Below, piece after piece: positions 17,990 through 29,515 of a stretch of 64,000 nt of DNA. Each line of letters begins with the position of its first letter. Position 1 is the first letter of the stretch. The stretch lies in the NCBI GenBank assembly GCA_027592275.1, contig JAQCKF010000006.1:1-64000 (forward strand), written 5' to 3'. Origin of the DNA: Pseudomonadota bacterium. Its GTDB lineage: Bacteria > Pseudomonadota > Gammaproteobacteria > Pseudomonadales > Pseudohongiellaceae. The notes below the pieces were generated by a model. It was given only the letters and a program-made list of their open reading frames with translations, ran no database searches and was not told where the DNA came from. Position numbers and translations under genes: made by a program.

Positions 17990-20956
17990 CTACAGATTAA
18001 TTATTTCAATACTATCGATATTTAAGCTTTCGGCGGATTCTTTGTTACAGATAATACCGATACTAGCCTTGTCGGGAACTAAATACTGCTGCGCAACACG
18101 CTTTAGGTCGCTGATTGTAGTGCCCAGGACTTGTTTTCTGAACTGGCCCCGATGCTCCAGAGTACGACCGAAGACTTGATTGAAATAGGCTTGTTTAGCC
18201 TCTCCAGCAGGTGATGCTGGTTTATCGAGACTCGCTATGACACCTAATATTGCCTCTTCCAGTTGGTGAGGCTTGTGTTCGGTCGAGATCACCCAGTCTA
18301 TGGCTGCGTCAAAGTCTGCTAGCGTTTCCTGTAGTCGCGGGTCTCGATAGGAGAAGAAGCGGAAGGACGCCGAGCTCGCATCTTGACTAGCTCCGCCGCC
18401 ATAGGCGCCGCCTTGCTCTCGAATTGCCCTGTGTAGATAGCCATTGCGCATGAAACCGGCCAATACCTGCAAGGCGGCATTGTCTATATGCCCTGAGGCA
18501 ACGGTAGGATAAGCCTTGGCACAGAAGTTCACGGCAGTAGTAGTGCACCATGCCTGTCTGACGCTTTCTCTGAGTGGCGGCAATGCCAGAGGGCTATCAT
18601 CAGCGCCCCCAACTGACGCTCCCCAGACACTGTCGATGTCTGAGATTAGCTGGCTGCGATGCTCAGGCTCGGCTATCACAAGAAACTTCTTGTTTGCGGC
18701 TAGGATTTTCCCATGCAAGGACCTGAACTTGTCCAGCAACGCGATGCGTGAAGCCTTCTGCTCCATCTGCGCCCTCAGCGCTTTTAGTAGCTTGATGCCT
18801 TCTAGGCCGCCAGAGCGATGACCGAGGAGGGCGGTAGGGCTCATGCGACTGCTGGCAAGGCTCATCGCTAGACTGTGTCCCTGTCCTGTGATGCTATTTT
18901 CCTTGCGTGCACAAATTTGCTCGATGAGTTCTTGCAGTCGTTTATCTTCATCGAAACGAACATCATGAATAGTGCTATGTAGCAATTCAGTTATTTGCAG
19001 GTGCTTGTCGGCTAAGCATTTCGATGAGAAAGAGATGATAGCCCTGCTTGATTGCACGTCGTTCAAGTCGCTGCGAATACTGCTGAAACAGCTGATACCG
19101 CCGCTTACTTGGGCTTGCCAGGCCTGTGTCTCAGCGTAGTCTCGCTCGCCGACGCCAAACTCCGTCAGGCAGGTAGTATATAGAGGCAATACATCCAAAA
19201 GCTCTTGATCGATTTGCGGTATGGACATTATAACTTGCTGATAGCAAAGCCCATTAGTGCCTTGGCCGTAATAAGTAATAGGGGCATTGCTGCTGCTAAG
19301 AACTGTATCGAAGCGGATGGGTTCGCTGATGGACTGGGGTACATCCTCGAGGCCAACTTTTGGAAGCAGTCCTGGGTCATCTTCTTCCATCTGTCGCGCT
19401 GCGAGCAGTTTGGTTTGTGTAATGATCGCCAGTTTTTCTTCATCGCCCAGTGCGCTCTTGATAGCGGCGAGCTGATCTAGTTCGGCTTGCACCTTGCGTT
19501 TCGCCAGCTCTGGATCGGGTTTTAGTGTCAATCTGACTCGATGTGGGTTGTCTAGCAGTAGCTTCTGCACGAGATTAGGAATGAATCGATCGTCCTTGAT
19601 AAGTTCTCGCAGCTCAGCAAGAGCAGGGTCGATATTCAATAGCTCAATAGGGTCGCCGCGATGCATAGCAGTGGAGAGACCGGCAAGAATTAGCTGCAGT
19701 CCGTAAGGGTAACTGTCACCGGAAATCTCTCGCTGATGCAGCTCCAATTGATGCAGAGAGGCCTCAACCTGCGAGTAGGGGATTCCGTTCTTTACCACGT
19801 CTTCCAGAGTCTTGATTATCAGGCTCTCTACGGCTTCGCTGGACTGTGTCTTGCAGCCTTCGAGGCCCGCCATCATGCTCATCTCACGATTGGAGTCTTC
19901 CAAACCGCACATCGGTGATGGAGAGCTGCCTAGCTCACTAGTCTCGAGTGCTCGAAGAAGGGGGCTCGCGCTATTGTCTAGCAAGACGCTAGAAACAAGC
20001 TCCGCTCGGAACAACTCGCCAAGGTCGGTGCTGCGGCCCAACAGCCAGGCGAGGACTACATGGCTTTGAGGTTTATCGGATTCTTCGCTTGCATAGGATT
20101 CTTCGACGGATATTGGCGCCAGGTATCTCTTTTCATCTTTTACTTCGATATTAATGTCCAGCATATCGAAATGTGAAAGCGCTTGCTCTTGGAATTTCTC
20201 TTGATGGTCGAATGCGGATATGTCGCCGAAGGTCATGAAGACGGCATTGCTGGGATGGTAATGGCTCTTGTAAAAATCCAGAAGTTCCTGGTAGCTGAGA
20301 TCGGGAATGTGATCAGGCTCTCCGCCGCTATTGAAATGATAGGTCGTAGTCGGGAACACGTATTTGCTGATAGTTTGCCATAAGACGCTATTTGTGGAAC
20401 TCATGGCGCCTTTCATCTCATTGAAGACCACGCCCTTATACTGCAGTTCGCTATCGGGATTTTCAGGCTCTGCAAATTCTAGGCGATGTCCTTCCTGCGC
20501 AAAATCGAGTTCATGCAGGCGCGAGAAGAATGCGGCATCGAGGTATACGGTTAAGAGGTTGTCGAAATCTTTCTTGTTCTTGCTGGCGAATGGGTACGCG
20601 GTCCAATCGCTGCTGGTAAACGCGTTCATGAATGTATTCAACGAGCGTCGAATCATCATGAAGAATGGATCTCTGACAGGGAACTTCTTGCTTCCGCACA
20701 GAGCAGTATGCTCCAGAATGTGCGCGACGCCTGAGGAATCCATGGGAACTGTTCTAAACGCGACGAGAAATACATTCTCGGTATTTTTACTGCTCAGGTG
20801 GAAATGCTTCGCGCCCGTCACTGAATGGGTATATTCCTCCATGGTGATGTTTAGAGAGCTAATTTCTTCGCTGCGCTGCCATTCGAAAGCAGGATGTAAT
20901 TTCGGGGGTTGGATAGAATTGCTATGCTCGGTATCAGGATTGCTTACTACGGCCAT
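17990..20956 (-). CDS. M16C zinc metallopeptidase (PreP-like)
   Basis: This 988-residue insulinase-family peptidase is of the one-chain, four-domain M16C type (PreP/falcilysin), which degrades short peptides inside a closed chamber. The inverted zinc motif HILEH is at residues 79-83, with the third ligand expected in GVVFNEMKGAMSS. The C-terminal half contains the RGGAYGG-like segment (REQGGAYGGGAS) that binds the substrate terminus. No signal peptide is seen, so it is probably cytoplasmic and acts in peptide clearance. It is monocistronic with a terminator candidate downstream. The length is normal for the subfamily. Confidence 0.92.
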   Translation of the reverse strand: MAVVSNPDTEHSNSIQPPKLHPAFEWQRSEEISSLNITMEEYTHSVTGAKHFHLSSKNTENVFLVAFRTVPMDSSGVAHILEHTALCGSKKFPVRDPFFMMIRRSLNTFMNAFTSSDWTAYPFASKNKKDFDNLLTVYLDAAFFSRLHELDFAQEGHRLEFAEPENPDSELQYKGVVFNEMKGAMSSTNSVLWQTISKYVFPTTTYHFNSGGEPDHIPDLSYQELLDFYKSHYHPSNAVFMTFGDISAFDHQEKFQEQALSHFDMLDINIEVKDEKRYLAPISVEESYASEESDKPQSHVVLAWLLGRSTDLGELFRAELVSSVLLDNSASPLLRALETSELGSSPSPMCGLEDSNREMSMMAGLEGCKTQSSEAVESLIIKTLEDVVKNGIPYSQVEASLHQLELHQREISGDSYPYGLQLILAGLSTAMHRGDPIELLNIDPALAELRELIKDDRFIPNLVQKLLLDNPHRVRLTLKPDPELAKRKVQAELDQLAAIKSALGDEEKLAIITQTKLLAARQMEEDDPGLLPKVGLEDVPQSISEPIRFDTVLSSSNAPITYYGQGTNGLCYQQVIMSIPQIDQELLDVLPLYTTCLTEFGVGERDYAETQAWQAQVSGGISCFSSIRSDLNDVQSSRAIISFSSKCLADKHLQITELLHSTIHDVRFDEDKRLQELIEQICARKENSITGQGHSLAMSLASSRMSPTALLGHRSGGLEGIKLLKALRAQMEQKASRIALLDKFRSLHGKILAANKKFLVIAEPEHRSQLISDIDSVWGASVGGADDSPLALPPLRESVRQAWCTTTAVNFCAKAYPTVASGHIDNAALQVLAGFMRNGYLHRAIREQGGAYGGGASQDASSASFRFFSYRDPRLQETLADFDAAIDWVISTEHKPHQLEEAILGVIASLDKPASPAGEAKQAYFNQVFGRTLEHRGQFRKQVLGTTISDLKRVAQQYLVPDKASIGIICNKESAESLNIDSIEIINL

Positions 20957-21026
20957 GCTTAGGGTTGCCTTCTATAATATGTATTGCTTGTTGGATTCCT
21001 CGCTAAACGTGCGCGCACTGGCAATT

Positions 21027-21860
21027 TTACGAGGGAGGTGTCTCCAGGCTGAATCTGCCTAGTTTACCTGAGCGAAATTCGTTTAGTAATATTTCTGCCG
21101 TTTTGTTCAGGTCAGCTCGCCCACCGCGACCTATGGATCCGCGCTGCTTAGCGAGGGCATCGAAGAAGGTTTCGGGCTCAGTGATGGAGCCAGGTAAAGC
21201 GTATCTTTCGACTAGGCGTTGGGGGTAGTCCCTCAGCAACAGCTCGGCGAGGAACCAGGCAATATCCGCGACTTCTACTGCTGTACTTCGAATCGTGCCT
21301 GTAATAGCCAGTCTGTAGGCGCTCTCTTGATCTTCCAGCTTTGGCCAGAGCATGCCGGGGGTATCAATCAGATACCAACCTTGTTGCAGTTTGACGCGCT
21401 GCTGACCTTTGGTCACCGCGGGCTCATTGCCGGTGTTTGCGACCTTACGCTCAGCCAGCAAATTCAGGAGACTAGATTTACCTACATTGGGAATGCCGTC
21501 GATAACAATCTGGCCCTGAATTAGCACCGTCTCGTCGGTATGCTTGATGAGTCTCTTTGCGGTTTTTACGATGTCTGCTCGGCTGATCTGCGCGCCCTTA
21601 CCGTTGATGAGGCAGGCGCTATTATCGAGTTTAGAGAAGTGCGCGGCCCAGGCTCGTGTGACTTCGTCATCAGCGAGGTCTGATTTGTTCAAGATGCGTA
21701 TGCAGGGTCGCCCTTCACGAATACTCGCGAGCAGGGGATTGCAGCTTGATTCGGGGATGCGTGCATCTAGGACTTCGATCACCGCATCTGTCTGGTGCAT
21801 GATCTTAACCAGCTCTTTGCTGGCCTTGTGCATATGTCCGGGGTACCAAGAAATGGCCAT
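21027..21860 (-). CDS. ylqF: Ribosome biogenesis GTPase RbgA/YlqF
   Basis: This 277-residue circularly permuted GTPase takes part in late 50S subunit assembly. The G motifs occur in permuted order: NKSD (G4) in the first third, then GIPNVGKSSLLN (G1), then DTPGMLWPK (G3). The N-terminus MAISWYPGHMHKASKEL is diagnostic. Length is typical for YlqF. It starts from an ATG and is divergent from the bolA-family gene. Confidence 0.92.
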   Translation of the reverse strand: MAISWYPGHMHKASKELVKIMHQTDAVIEVLDARIPESSCNPLLASIREGRPCIRILNKSDLADDEVTRAWAAHFSKLDNSACLINGKGAQISRADIVKTAKRLIKHTDETVLIQGQIVIDGIPNVGKSSLLNLLAERKVANTGNEPAVTKGQQRVKLQQGWYLIDTPGMLWPKLEDQESAYRLAITGTIRSTAVEVADIAWFLAELLLRDYPQRLVERYALPGSITEPETFFDALAKQRGSIGRGGRADLNKTAEILLNEFRSGKLGRFSLETPPS

Positions 21861-21995
21861 TTTTGGGGCTCCATGAGGGCGACAGTGTAACGAGGCTAGG
21901 CGGGCATGACCACTGAATTGTATCGACTGTAATTGGGTTATACTAAATGTGAATAGAATTGGCCTTAACGGCTATTTAGGGAGTTGGTGATAGCA

Positions 21996-22304
21996 ATGTC
22001 GGTACAGGATACGATTCAAGCAAAGTTGTCGGAGGCATTGCGGCCATCGATGTTAGAGGTGGCGAACGAGAGTCACATGCATGGTGGGCCAGCGACGGAG
22101 TCTCACTTTAATATCACTGCTGTTTCTGCCACATTCACAGACTTGAATTTGGTGCGCAGACATCAAGCAGTCTATAAATTACTACAGAACGAGCTGGCCG
22201 AAGGTGTACACGCCTTAGCTATGCATCTGTATACAGAACAGGAGTGGGAGAAACGGCAGGGTTCTTCGCCAGCGTCTCCAGACTGCGCAGGAGGAACAAA
22301 ATAG
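21996..22304 (+). CDS. bolA: BolA family protein
   Basis: This small single-domain protein pairs with monothiol glutaredoxins to bind and deliver Fe-S clusters, and can act as a regulator. The fold signatures are QAKLSEALRPSMLEVANESHMHGG at the N-terminus and LVRRHQAVYKLLQNEL followed by VHALAMHLYTEQEW; the conserved His residues are retained. The ATG at 21996 (MSVQDTIQ) gives 102 residues; a start four codons earlier is also possible. It is divergent from ylqF. Confidence 0.88.
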   Translation: MSVQDTIQAKLSEALRPSMLEVANESHMHGGPATESHFNITAVSATFTDLNLVRRHQAVYKLLQNELAEGVHALAMHLYTEQEWEKRQGSSPASPDCAGGTK

Positions 22305-22601
22305 GACAAACAAAGTTAAAGCCAAAATGCTAACCCTGACGTTAAGGGTTATAGGGTTGCGCTAATTTACTGGGGGTTTTGTTTGCAAATAGCTGATATC
22401 TATAGGGAATTCATTGATCCGTATTCGATAGCTAAGACTCGCTAGAGACTGATCCAGAAACAATTGTTGGAATTTGTTGTTCTAAACTAGAAATTCGGTG
22501 AAAATCTTTTATGGCTAATGTCACTTCAGGTATTTTGTATTGAGATATTGATTAACGCTCCAAATAGATGTCCACGTAGTAACAATGACTAGGGGGTTTC
22601 G
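22305..22601. other. Intergenic region before Bax-like gene
   Basis: No gene is seen. TAACCCT (22331-22337) and AGGGTTA (22345-22351) form a seven-base hairpin shortly after the bolA stop that could be a weak terminator without a clear U-tract. The rest is AT-rich leader sequence. Confidence 0.3.
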
Positions 22602-23441
22602 ATGCTGTCAGATAGTGAGATTTCGCAGCAGAAGCGTAAGCGAGAACTAGCGTTTGCCGGGTTAGTCTCAGTAGCTCTATTTGTACTGACGTTTGCGGTA
22701 ACCAAATTCGCCCCTACCTACGAATCGACTGCTGAGGTTTCAGTGGTGCCCGAACCGATAGTCGTCTTTCCAGATTTCGCATCTATTTCGGATACTGAGG
22801 CAAAGAAACAGCAGTTTTTTGATTTCCTGCAAGATTATGTCCGCTATGAAAACGGACTCGTCAGCGGCCTGCGCCTGCAACTGTTAAGTTATGCTGAAAT
22901 TGTAGATGCAGGCACTCCCTTATCCGTGTACGAAAGAGACTGGGTAGTAGATTTAGCGGTAGCCTACAACTTGGATGTTGATGCGACGAGCGTCCAGTCT
23001 CTAATGAGCGAATTGCTATTGATGGTAGATGTGATTCCTGCATCCTTGGTTTTAGCGCAGGCTGCAAATGAATCGGCATGGGGTACCTCCAGATTCGCTC
23101 TAGAGGGTAATAACATTTTCGGTCAATGGTGCTACGTAGAAGGCTGCGGCATTATTCCGAATAGGCGCGTAGAGGGTGCGACTCACGAGGTGAAGAGCTT
23201 CGACACTATCGAGGACGCCATCGAAGGCTATTTTTTAAATATTAATACTCATCGCCTGTATGTTGGTTTTCGCCAGGAGCGAGCTCGACTAAGGCAGCTA
23301 GGCCAGCGCCTAGATCCGATATTGCTAGTTCAAGGGCTGGCGAGGTACTCGCAACGTGGCGAGAACTACATTGACGAGGTGCAGACCATGATTCAGCAGA
23401 ATGATTTACGTCAAAGAGATCGTCGCTGGATAGGAAACTAA
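22602..23441 (+). CDS. Bax-like glucosaminidase domain protein
   Basis: This 279-residue protein has one N-terminal membrane helix (residues about 15-35), then a variable segment, then a mannosyl-glycoprotein endo-beta-N-acetylglucosaminidase-like domain (LVLAQAANESAWGTSRFALEGNNIFGQW, where Glu is the likely acid). It ends in QGLARYSQRGENYIDEVQTMI, which matches E. coli Bax. It should hydrolyse peptidoglycan glycan strands in the periplasm. The next gene is convergent, and a CCGCG/CGCGG hairpin at 23443-23458 lies between them. Confidence 0.85.
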   Translation: MLSDSEISQQKRKRELAFAGLVSVALFVLTFAVTKFAPTYESTAEVSVVPEPIVVFPDFASISDTEAKKQQFFDFLQDYVRYENGLVSGLRLQLLSYAEIVDAGTPLSVYERDWVVDLAVAYNLDVDATSVQSLMSELLLMVDVIPASLVLAQAANESAWGTSRFALEGNNIFGQWCYVEGCGIIPNRRVEGATHEVKSFDTIEDAIEGYFLNINTHRLYVGFRQERARLRQLGQRLDPILLVQGLARYSQRGENYIDEVQTMIQQNDLRQRDRRWIGN

Positions 23442-23442
23442 T

Positions 23443-23458
23443 CCGCGAAAGCGCGCGG
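23443..23458. terminator. Small hairpin between convergent genes
   Basis: CCGCG (23443-23447) and CGCGG (23454-23458) form a five-base GC stem between the stops of the Bax-like gene and the deacetylase gene. There is no U-tract, so this is a weak candidate only. Confidence 0.25.
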
Positions 23459-23460
23459 CT

Positions 23461-24564
23461 TCAGTCCAAATTTATCCACTGCACAGAATGCCAGTAGTAG
23501 CGGTTCGAGTCAGGATCAGCAGCGGTGCAGATATACCTCCAGCGTCTCCCTGAGAAGCTCTCTTTGGGAATCAATTCCAGCAGACCTTGTTCTTTATCTA
23601 TCCAAGTCATCGGTATTGGTTTGCTGTTCGCGAAGCAGCCAATCTGACTTAGGTCATAGTTCCCATTCTCGAATTTAAGTACGGCCGACGGACTCCTATT
23701 TGATGTTACAGGAGAATCGGGTCGAACTTGAGTTACCGAAAACGGCAGCGTAGAGAACTTCGTGCTCGCTGTATCCAAATTTGCGTAGATGCTAGCGAGA
23801 GGAAATCGAGGTAGGGCGAGAAAGTCTGATTTAGGCCCCACGGCACCAGAATTTTGCGCTAGTCCGACAAAATTGAGCTCTGCCAAGAGTGACTTTAAAG
23901 CAGGGTCGTACTCACCATAAGGATAGGCAAGATAGCGATGAGATTGCCCAGTCTCGGCTTCTATTCTCTGCTCGGCCTCCAATAAATCTCCTCGTAACCT
24001 CGCGAGTCTCTGAATATCAGATTCGTTGTTTCTAGCTTCAAGCATATAGGGATGATCGACCATGTGATTGGCGATAATCACATCGGCGGCGCTCATCTGC
24101 CTCACCTGATCCCAGGTCATGTAGTTGTTCAAGCCGTCGTCGATAGGCCCGGTGCTTAGAAATAGCGTAAATGGATAGCCGTAGGTTTGCAGCAGGGGAA
24201 ATGCTTCATCGAAGATGGACTTGTATCCGTCGTCGAAGGTTATTACTACCGATTTCTCCGGCAGCGATTGACCGGAGCGAAGGCTGTCTATCATTCGATC
24301 GAGTGCTATTACGTTGAAATCGTTGTCTCGCAAATAGCGCAGGTGTGCATCGAAGTTAGCGGGGGAAATAGACGTCGAGGGAGGGGTATCCTCGGCGACG
24401 TGGTGGTAGAGCAAGATCACAGCGCTGTGTGCCGCTATCGAGGGGCTGTTAGCTAATAACATAACGCTGACACTCAGCAAGTGAGCGGCTACGCTCAGAA
24501 TTTTCTTTGCTGTTTGGGATAGCTCTAACTGTTTGATCATAGTGCGATAATAACTCAATTTCAC
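23461..24564 (-). CDS. Polysaccharide deacetylase (NodB domain)
   Basis: This 367-residue secreted deacetylase has a hydrophobic N-terminal segment (about 20-45) that serves as signal or anchor. The NodB metal-binding core follows: VVITFDDGYKS (Asp-Asp), NHMVDHPYM (two His ligands) and LAYPYGEYD. The C-terminal about 110 residues are an uncharacterised beta-rich extension. PgaB-like and chitooligosaccharide deacetylases share this core; the substrate here is not determined. The start is uncertain: GTG at 24564 or ATG at 24540, with no strong ribosome site for either. Confidence 0.85.
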   Translation of the reverse strand: MKLSYYRTMIKQLELSQTAKKILSVAAHLLSVSVMLLANSPSIAAHSAVILLYHHVAEDTPPSTSISPANFDAHLRYLRDNDFNVIALDRMIDSLRSGQSLPEKSVVITFDDGYKSIFDEAFPLLQTYGYPFTLFLSTGPIDDGLNNYMTWDQVRQMSAADVIIANHMVDHPYMLEARNNESDIQRLARLRGDLLEAEQRIEAETGQSHRYLAYPYGEYDPALKSLLAELNFVGLAQNSGAVGPKSDFLALPRFPLASIYANLDTASTKFSTLPFSVTQVRPDSPVTSNRSPSAVLKFENGNYDLSQIGCFANSKPIPMTWIDKEQGLLELIPKESFSGRRWRYICTAADPDSNRYYWHSVQWINLD

Positions 24565-24612
24565 CTTATCTGAGTGTAAAGTCGCTGACTTCTTATATGG
24601 GCCCAGCAGGGC

Positions 24613-24618
24613 TATAAT
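24613..24618 (+). promoter_or_regulatory. Promoter -10 candidate for fadBA
   Basis: A perfect TATAAT lies 47 bases before the fadB ATG. The matching -35 is poor. No clear FadR or PsrA operator was recognised. Confidence 0.35.
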
Positions 24619-24665
24619 ACTCGGTTCTGAGCCACCGCGCGGTTCACTCTAACTTGGAGCTTAAT

Positions 24666-26807
24666 ATGATCTACTCAGGCAAGGCGCTAAGCGTCGATGT
24701 ATTGCCTTCTGGCATTGCCAACCTGGTGTTCGACCTGGAAGGTTCATCTGTAAACAAATTCGATCAAGAAACTCTGCGTGAGTTGCAGCAAGCCATAGCC
24801 GCTCTGCAAAAAGCCGACGTGCCGGGTCTTGTGCTATCAAGTGCTAAGAAGACGTTTATAGTTGGCGCCGATATTACTGAATTCACCTCAAAGTTTGCCG
24901 AGGGCGAGCAGCAGGTGCATTCGTGGCTAGTAGAAGTGAATAAGATATTCTCTGATCTAGAAGATCTGCCATTTCCCACCGTTGCAGCCATTAATGGCAT
25001 CGCGCTAGGTGGAGGGTTTGAATTGGCATTATCAGCGGACTACCGTGTCGCCACAGAATCTGCGCTTGTAGGCTTCCCTGAGGTTAAGCTAGGCATATTG
25101 CCTGGTTTTGGCGGGACCGTAAGATTGCCGCGACTGATCGGAGCGGACAATGCCAATCAATGGATTAGTAGCGGGTCGCACATTAAAGCAAAACAGGCCT
25201 TCTCTGAAGGCGCGCTCGATGCAATTGTGGATGAGGCCATACTCATTGAGGCGGCCGAGAAAATTATTCAGCAGTGTAATGATGGAAAACTAGACCACCA
25301 AAAAATTCGCTTACAAAAGACTTCCCCGCTGACACTCACACCCATTGAAATGAATGTCGCTTTTGAGACAGCCAAGGGCATGGTTGCCGCTGCGGCGGGT
25401 CCGAACTATCCGGCTCCCATTACTGCAGTAAGGGTGATGCAGGAAGCCGCGGTGATGGATCGTGCTGGCGCTTTGGAAGTGGAGCACCAGGGCTTTATTA
25501 AGCTGGCGGCAACGGAAGTTGCGGCTAACCTTGTACAGATGTTCCTTAACGACCAATTTCTCGGTGGTCTCGCGAAGAGACAACAAGCTAGCGCGAAATC
25601 AATTTCGAAGGCGGCAGTATTGGGTGCAGGCATTATGGGCGGTGGAATTGCCTACCAGTCTGCATTGAAGGGCATGCCTATTATCATGAAGGACATAGCC
25701 CAAGAGGGCATTGATCTCGGCATGGCGGAAGCGCGAAAGCAGCTGGATAAACAGGTAGCGAAGGGGCGCATAGACGGCAACGAAATGTTCAGTATTCTCT
25801 CAAGCATCGAGCCAACGTTGAGCTATGACAGCATCGGCCAGGCCGATATCATCGTTGAGGCCGTAGTCGAGAATCCTAAGATTAAACAATCCGTGCTAGC
25901 GGAACTCGAATCGTTGGTTCGAGAGGACGCGATTATCGTGACCAACACGTCGACCATTTCGGTAGATGACTTGGCAACCGTATTAAAGCGTCCGGAAAAT
26001 TTCTGTGGCATGCACTTCTTCAATCCAGTACCAGTAATGCCTCTGGTGGAAGTGATTCGCGGAGCGAAGAGCAGTGATGAGACGATAGCGACGACAGTAG
26101 CCTATGCCAAAAAGATGGGGAAAGTGCCTATAGTGGTTAACAACTGTCCGGGCTTTTTAGTGAATCGCATTTTATTCCCGTACTTCGGTGCTTTTTCGAG
26201 ACTGATAAACGAGGGTGCTAACTACAAGCAGATTGACAAGGCTATGGAGCGATTCGGTTGGCCGATGGGGCCTGCTTATTTGTTGGATGTTGTTGGTCTG
26301 GATACGGCAGTTCATGCGCAGGCTGTTATGGCGGCAGGATTCGATCGCATGAAGTTGGATATTGACACGGTGATAGACAAGCTATTTGAACAGAAAGATC
26401 TTGGGCAGAAATCGGGCAGTGGTTTCTACCTCTATGAGAACGACAAGAGAGGCAAGCCGAAGAAGCTTCCGAACTCGGCAACTGAGAAGCTTGCGGCTTC
26501 GATGGCGTCTGCAAGTAGAGAATTTAAAGACGAGGAAATCGTGCAGCGAATGATGGTTGCCCTGTGTATGGAGACTATCCGTTGCTTAGAAGATGGAATC
26601 GTTAGTACGGCGATCGAAGCTGACATGGGACTGGTGCTAGGCATTGGATTTCCACCATTTCGCGGAGGAGCACTGCGCTATGTGGATAGCTTGGGCCTGA
26701 CTGAATTTTGCGCTATAGCAGATAAGTTTGCAGATCTGGGTGAACTCTATCATCCGACCGAGAAGCTGCGCGCTATGGCCTCAGTAAACGAGACTTTTTA
26801 CAAGTAA
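24666..26807 (+). CDS. fadB: Fatty acid oxidation complex alpha subunit FadB
   Basis: This 713-residue bifunctional enzyme has an N-terminal enoyl-CoA hydratase/isomerase ([19 protein letters not shown] and [21 protein letters not shown] carry the two catalytic Glu) and a central 3-hydroxyacyl-CoA dehydrogenase with Rossmann motif [12 protein letters not shown] and [15 protein letters not shown]-terminal dimerisation domains follow ([17 protein letters not shown]). With FadA it runs two to three steps of beta-oxidation. The ATG at 24666 has GGAG upstream; the in-frame TTG at 24654 is not needed. FadA follows after about 70 bases. Confidence 0.96.
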   Translation: MIYSGKALSVDVLPSGIANLVFDLEGSSVNKFDQETLRELQQAIAALQKADVPGLVLSSAKKTFIVGADITEFTSKFAEGEQQVHSWLVEVNKIFSDLEDLPFPTVAAINGIALGGGFELALSADYRVATESALVGFPEVKLGILPGFGGTVRLPRLIGADNANQWISSGSHIKAKQAFSEGALDAIVDEAILIEAAEKIIQQCNDGKLDHQKIRLQKTSPLTLTPIEMNVAFETAKGMVAAAAGPNYPAPITAVRVMQEAAVMDRAGALEVEHQGFIKLAATEVAANLVQMFLNDQFLGGLAKRQQASAKSISKAAVLGAGIMGGGIAYQSALKGMPIIMKDIAQEGIDLGMAEARKQLDKQVAKGRIDGNEMFSILSSIEPTLSYDSIGQADIIVEAVVENPKIKQSVLAELESLVREDAIIVTNTSTISVDDLATVLKRPENFCGMHFFNPVPVMPLVEVIRGAKSSDETIATTVAYAKKMGKVPIVVNNCPGFLVNRILFPYFGAFSRLINEGANYKQIDKAMERFGWPMGPAYLLDVVGLDTAVHAQAVMAAGFDRMKLDIDTVIDKLFEQKDLGQKSGSGFYLYENDKRGKPKKLPNSATEKLAASMASASREFKDEEIVQRMMVALCMETIRCLEDGIVSTAIEADMGLVLGIGFPPFRGGALRYVDSLGLTEFCAIADKFADLGELYHPTEKLRAMASVNETFYK

Positions 26808-26833
26808 CAAAGCAGAATTTTGGCATCAGCTAG

Positions 26834-28051
<1,218 letters not shown>

Positions 28052-28056
28052 ATCCT

Positions 28057-28950
28057 ATGGCTACTGAATCATCCTTAAGCAGTAAAGACCCTCTTGCCAT
28101 CAGCGAGCCCGTGGCAAAAGACTTCGGCAGTGGAAAGAACTCCTTACTGAACCGCTCGCGCAAGAATCTGCGCCGTGATGTTGGGCGCGCTATCGCTGAT
28201 TACAATATGATCGAAGAGGGCGACTTGGTAATGGTCTGCCTTTCTGGCGGCAAAGATTCTTATGCGATGTTGGATATCTTACTAAGTCTGCAGAAGCATG
28301 CGCCTATTGAGTTCAAGCTACACGCCGTAAATCTAGACCAGAAGCAGCCAGACTTTCCGGAGCACGTTCTTCCAGCCTATCTTGATGATCTTGGTGTGGA
28401 CTACACAATAATCGAGAAAGACACTTACTCCATCGTTACCGACAAGGTTGAACAAGGTAAGACCTATTGTGGTCTTTGCTCACGACTGCGTAGAGGGATT
28501 CTCTACAACCACGCGCAATCTATTGGCGCTACAAAGATAGCGCTAGGCCACCACCGAGACGATATTGTTGAAACGCTATTTCTAAATATGTTCTATGGCG
28601 GCAAGCTAAAGGCGATGCCGCCGAAGCTGCTGAGCGATGATAAGAGGAACATCGTTATTCGTCCTCTGGCCTACTGTAAAGAGAAAGAAATCTCTCGCTA
28701 CGCTGAGCTCAGTAATTTCCCGATCATCCCCTGCAATCTCTGTGGTACACAGGACAATATGCAACGGCAGGCAATCAAAGCAATGCTGCAGCAGTGGGAT
28801 AAGAGTCATCCGGGGCGCATCGAGACCATATTCACCAGCATCGCTAACGTTTCGTTGTCACAGTTAGCCGACACGGAGAATTTTCCTTTCGCTGATCTGC
28901 AAACACTTTCCCCAAACTCAAATGAGCTAAATGTTGTTCAGCTTGTTTAG
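28057..28950 (+). CDS. ttcA: tRNA 2-thiocytidine(32) synthetase TtcA
   Basis: TtcA is an Fe-S-dependent enzyme that thiolates cytidine 32 of certain tRNAs. The PP-loop SGGKDS is in [11 protein letters not shown]. Cluster/catalytic Cys are in [11 protein letters not shown] and PCNLCGTQ, with [15 protein letters not shown] between. The ATG at 28057 gives 297 residues and lies just after the fadA stop; the longer frame overlapping fadA is rejected. It is followed by yheU and tusA, so a sulfur-transfer context is plausible. Confidence 0.93.
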   Translation: MATESSLSSKDPLAISEPVAKDFGSGKNSLLNRSRKNLRRDVGRAIADYNMIEEGDLVMVCLSGGKDSYAMLDILLSLQKHAPIEFKLHAVNLDQKQPDFPEHVLPAYLDDLGVDYTIIEKDTYSIVTDKVEQGKTYCGLCSRLRRGILYNHAQSIGATKIALGHHRDDIVETLFLNMFYGGKLKAMPPKLLSDDKRNIVIRPLAYCKEKEISRYAELSNFPIIPCNLCGTQDNMQRQAIKAMLQQWDKSHPGRIETIFTSIANVSLSQLADTENFPFADLQTLSPNSNELNVVQLV

Positions 28951-28959
28951 TAACAAACT

Positions 28960-29172
28960 ATGAATATTCCTTTTCAAGAACTAGCAGTTGAAACATTAAC
29001 GTCGATTATAGAAGAATTCATAAGTCGTGAAGGCACTGACTACGGTGTTCATGAAACTAGTCTCGAGAAGAAGGTGCAACAGGTAATGAATCAATTACAG
29101 CGTGGCGAGATAGTGGTCACGTTTGATCCGGAAAGTCAGAGTTGTGATTTACAAGTAGTTGCAGAGCGTTAA
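28960..29172 (+). CDS. yheU: YheU/UPF0270 family small protein
   Basis: This 70-residue acidic protein begins [20 protein letters not shown], followed by [21 protein letters not shown] and [13 protein letters not shown], which match the UPF0270/YheU family of unknown function. It lies only nine bases after ttcA and 24 before tusA, so it is probably cotranscribed. Confidence 0.85.
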   Translation: MNIPFQELAVETLTSIIEEFISREGTDYGVHETSLEKKVQQVMNQLQRGEIVVTFDPESQSCDLQVVAER

Positions 29173-29196
29173 TAAATAAGACAGCGAAGAGAAGTT

Positions 29197-29472
29197 ATGT
29201 CCAATTCAGAAGAACAATCCGATACCGAAGAACTAGGGCTGAACGCCGCCTTGGAATTGGACGCCTCTGGCTTGTTCTGTCCAGAACCGGTGATGCTTCT
29301 GCACAATAAAATCCGTGATATTGACGCAGGGCAGCTACTAAAGCTAGTTGCCACCGACCCTTCGACTAGTCGCGATGTGCCTAAGTTTTGCCATTTTCTT
29401 GGGCATGAACTGCTGGAATCGACACAAGAGGACGGTAGCTTCGTGTATCTAATTCGTAAGGTCAAATCTTAG
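29197..29472 (+). CDS. tusA: Sulfur carrier protein TusA
   Basis: This 91-residue sulfurtransferase relays persulfide sulfur to thiolation pathways. The active Cys is in the CPEPV motif ([18 protein letters not shown]), followed by [24 protein letters not shown]. It has a 20-residue acidic N-terminal extension not usual in E. coli TusA. It is third in the ttcA-yheU-tusA group. Confidence 0.92.
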   Translation: MSNSEEQSDTEELGLNAALELDASGLFCPEPVMLLHNKIRDIDAGQLLKLVATDPSTSRDVPKFCHFLGHELLESTQEDGSFVYLIRKVKS

Positions 29473-29515
29473 TGATGGTAGTACCCCTAATGGCCGTCAT
29501 TACAATGTGCCTGCC

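Noticed and set aside
20364..21062. 232-codon plus-strand frame opposite the M16 peptidase
   Set aside because: Composition is typical of an antisense shadow, it overlaps a well-supported gene, and it has no recognisable motif.
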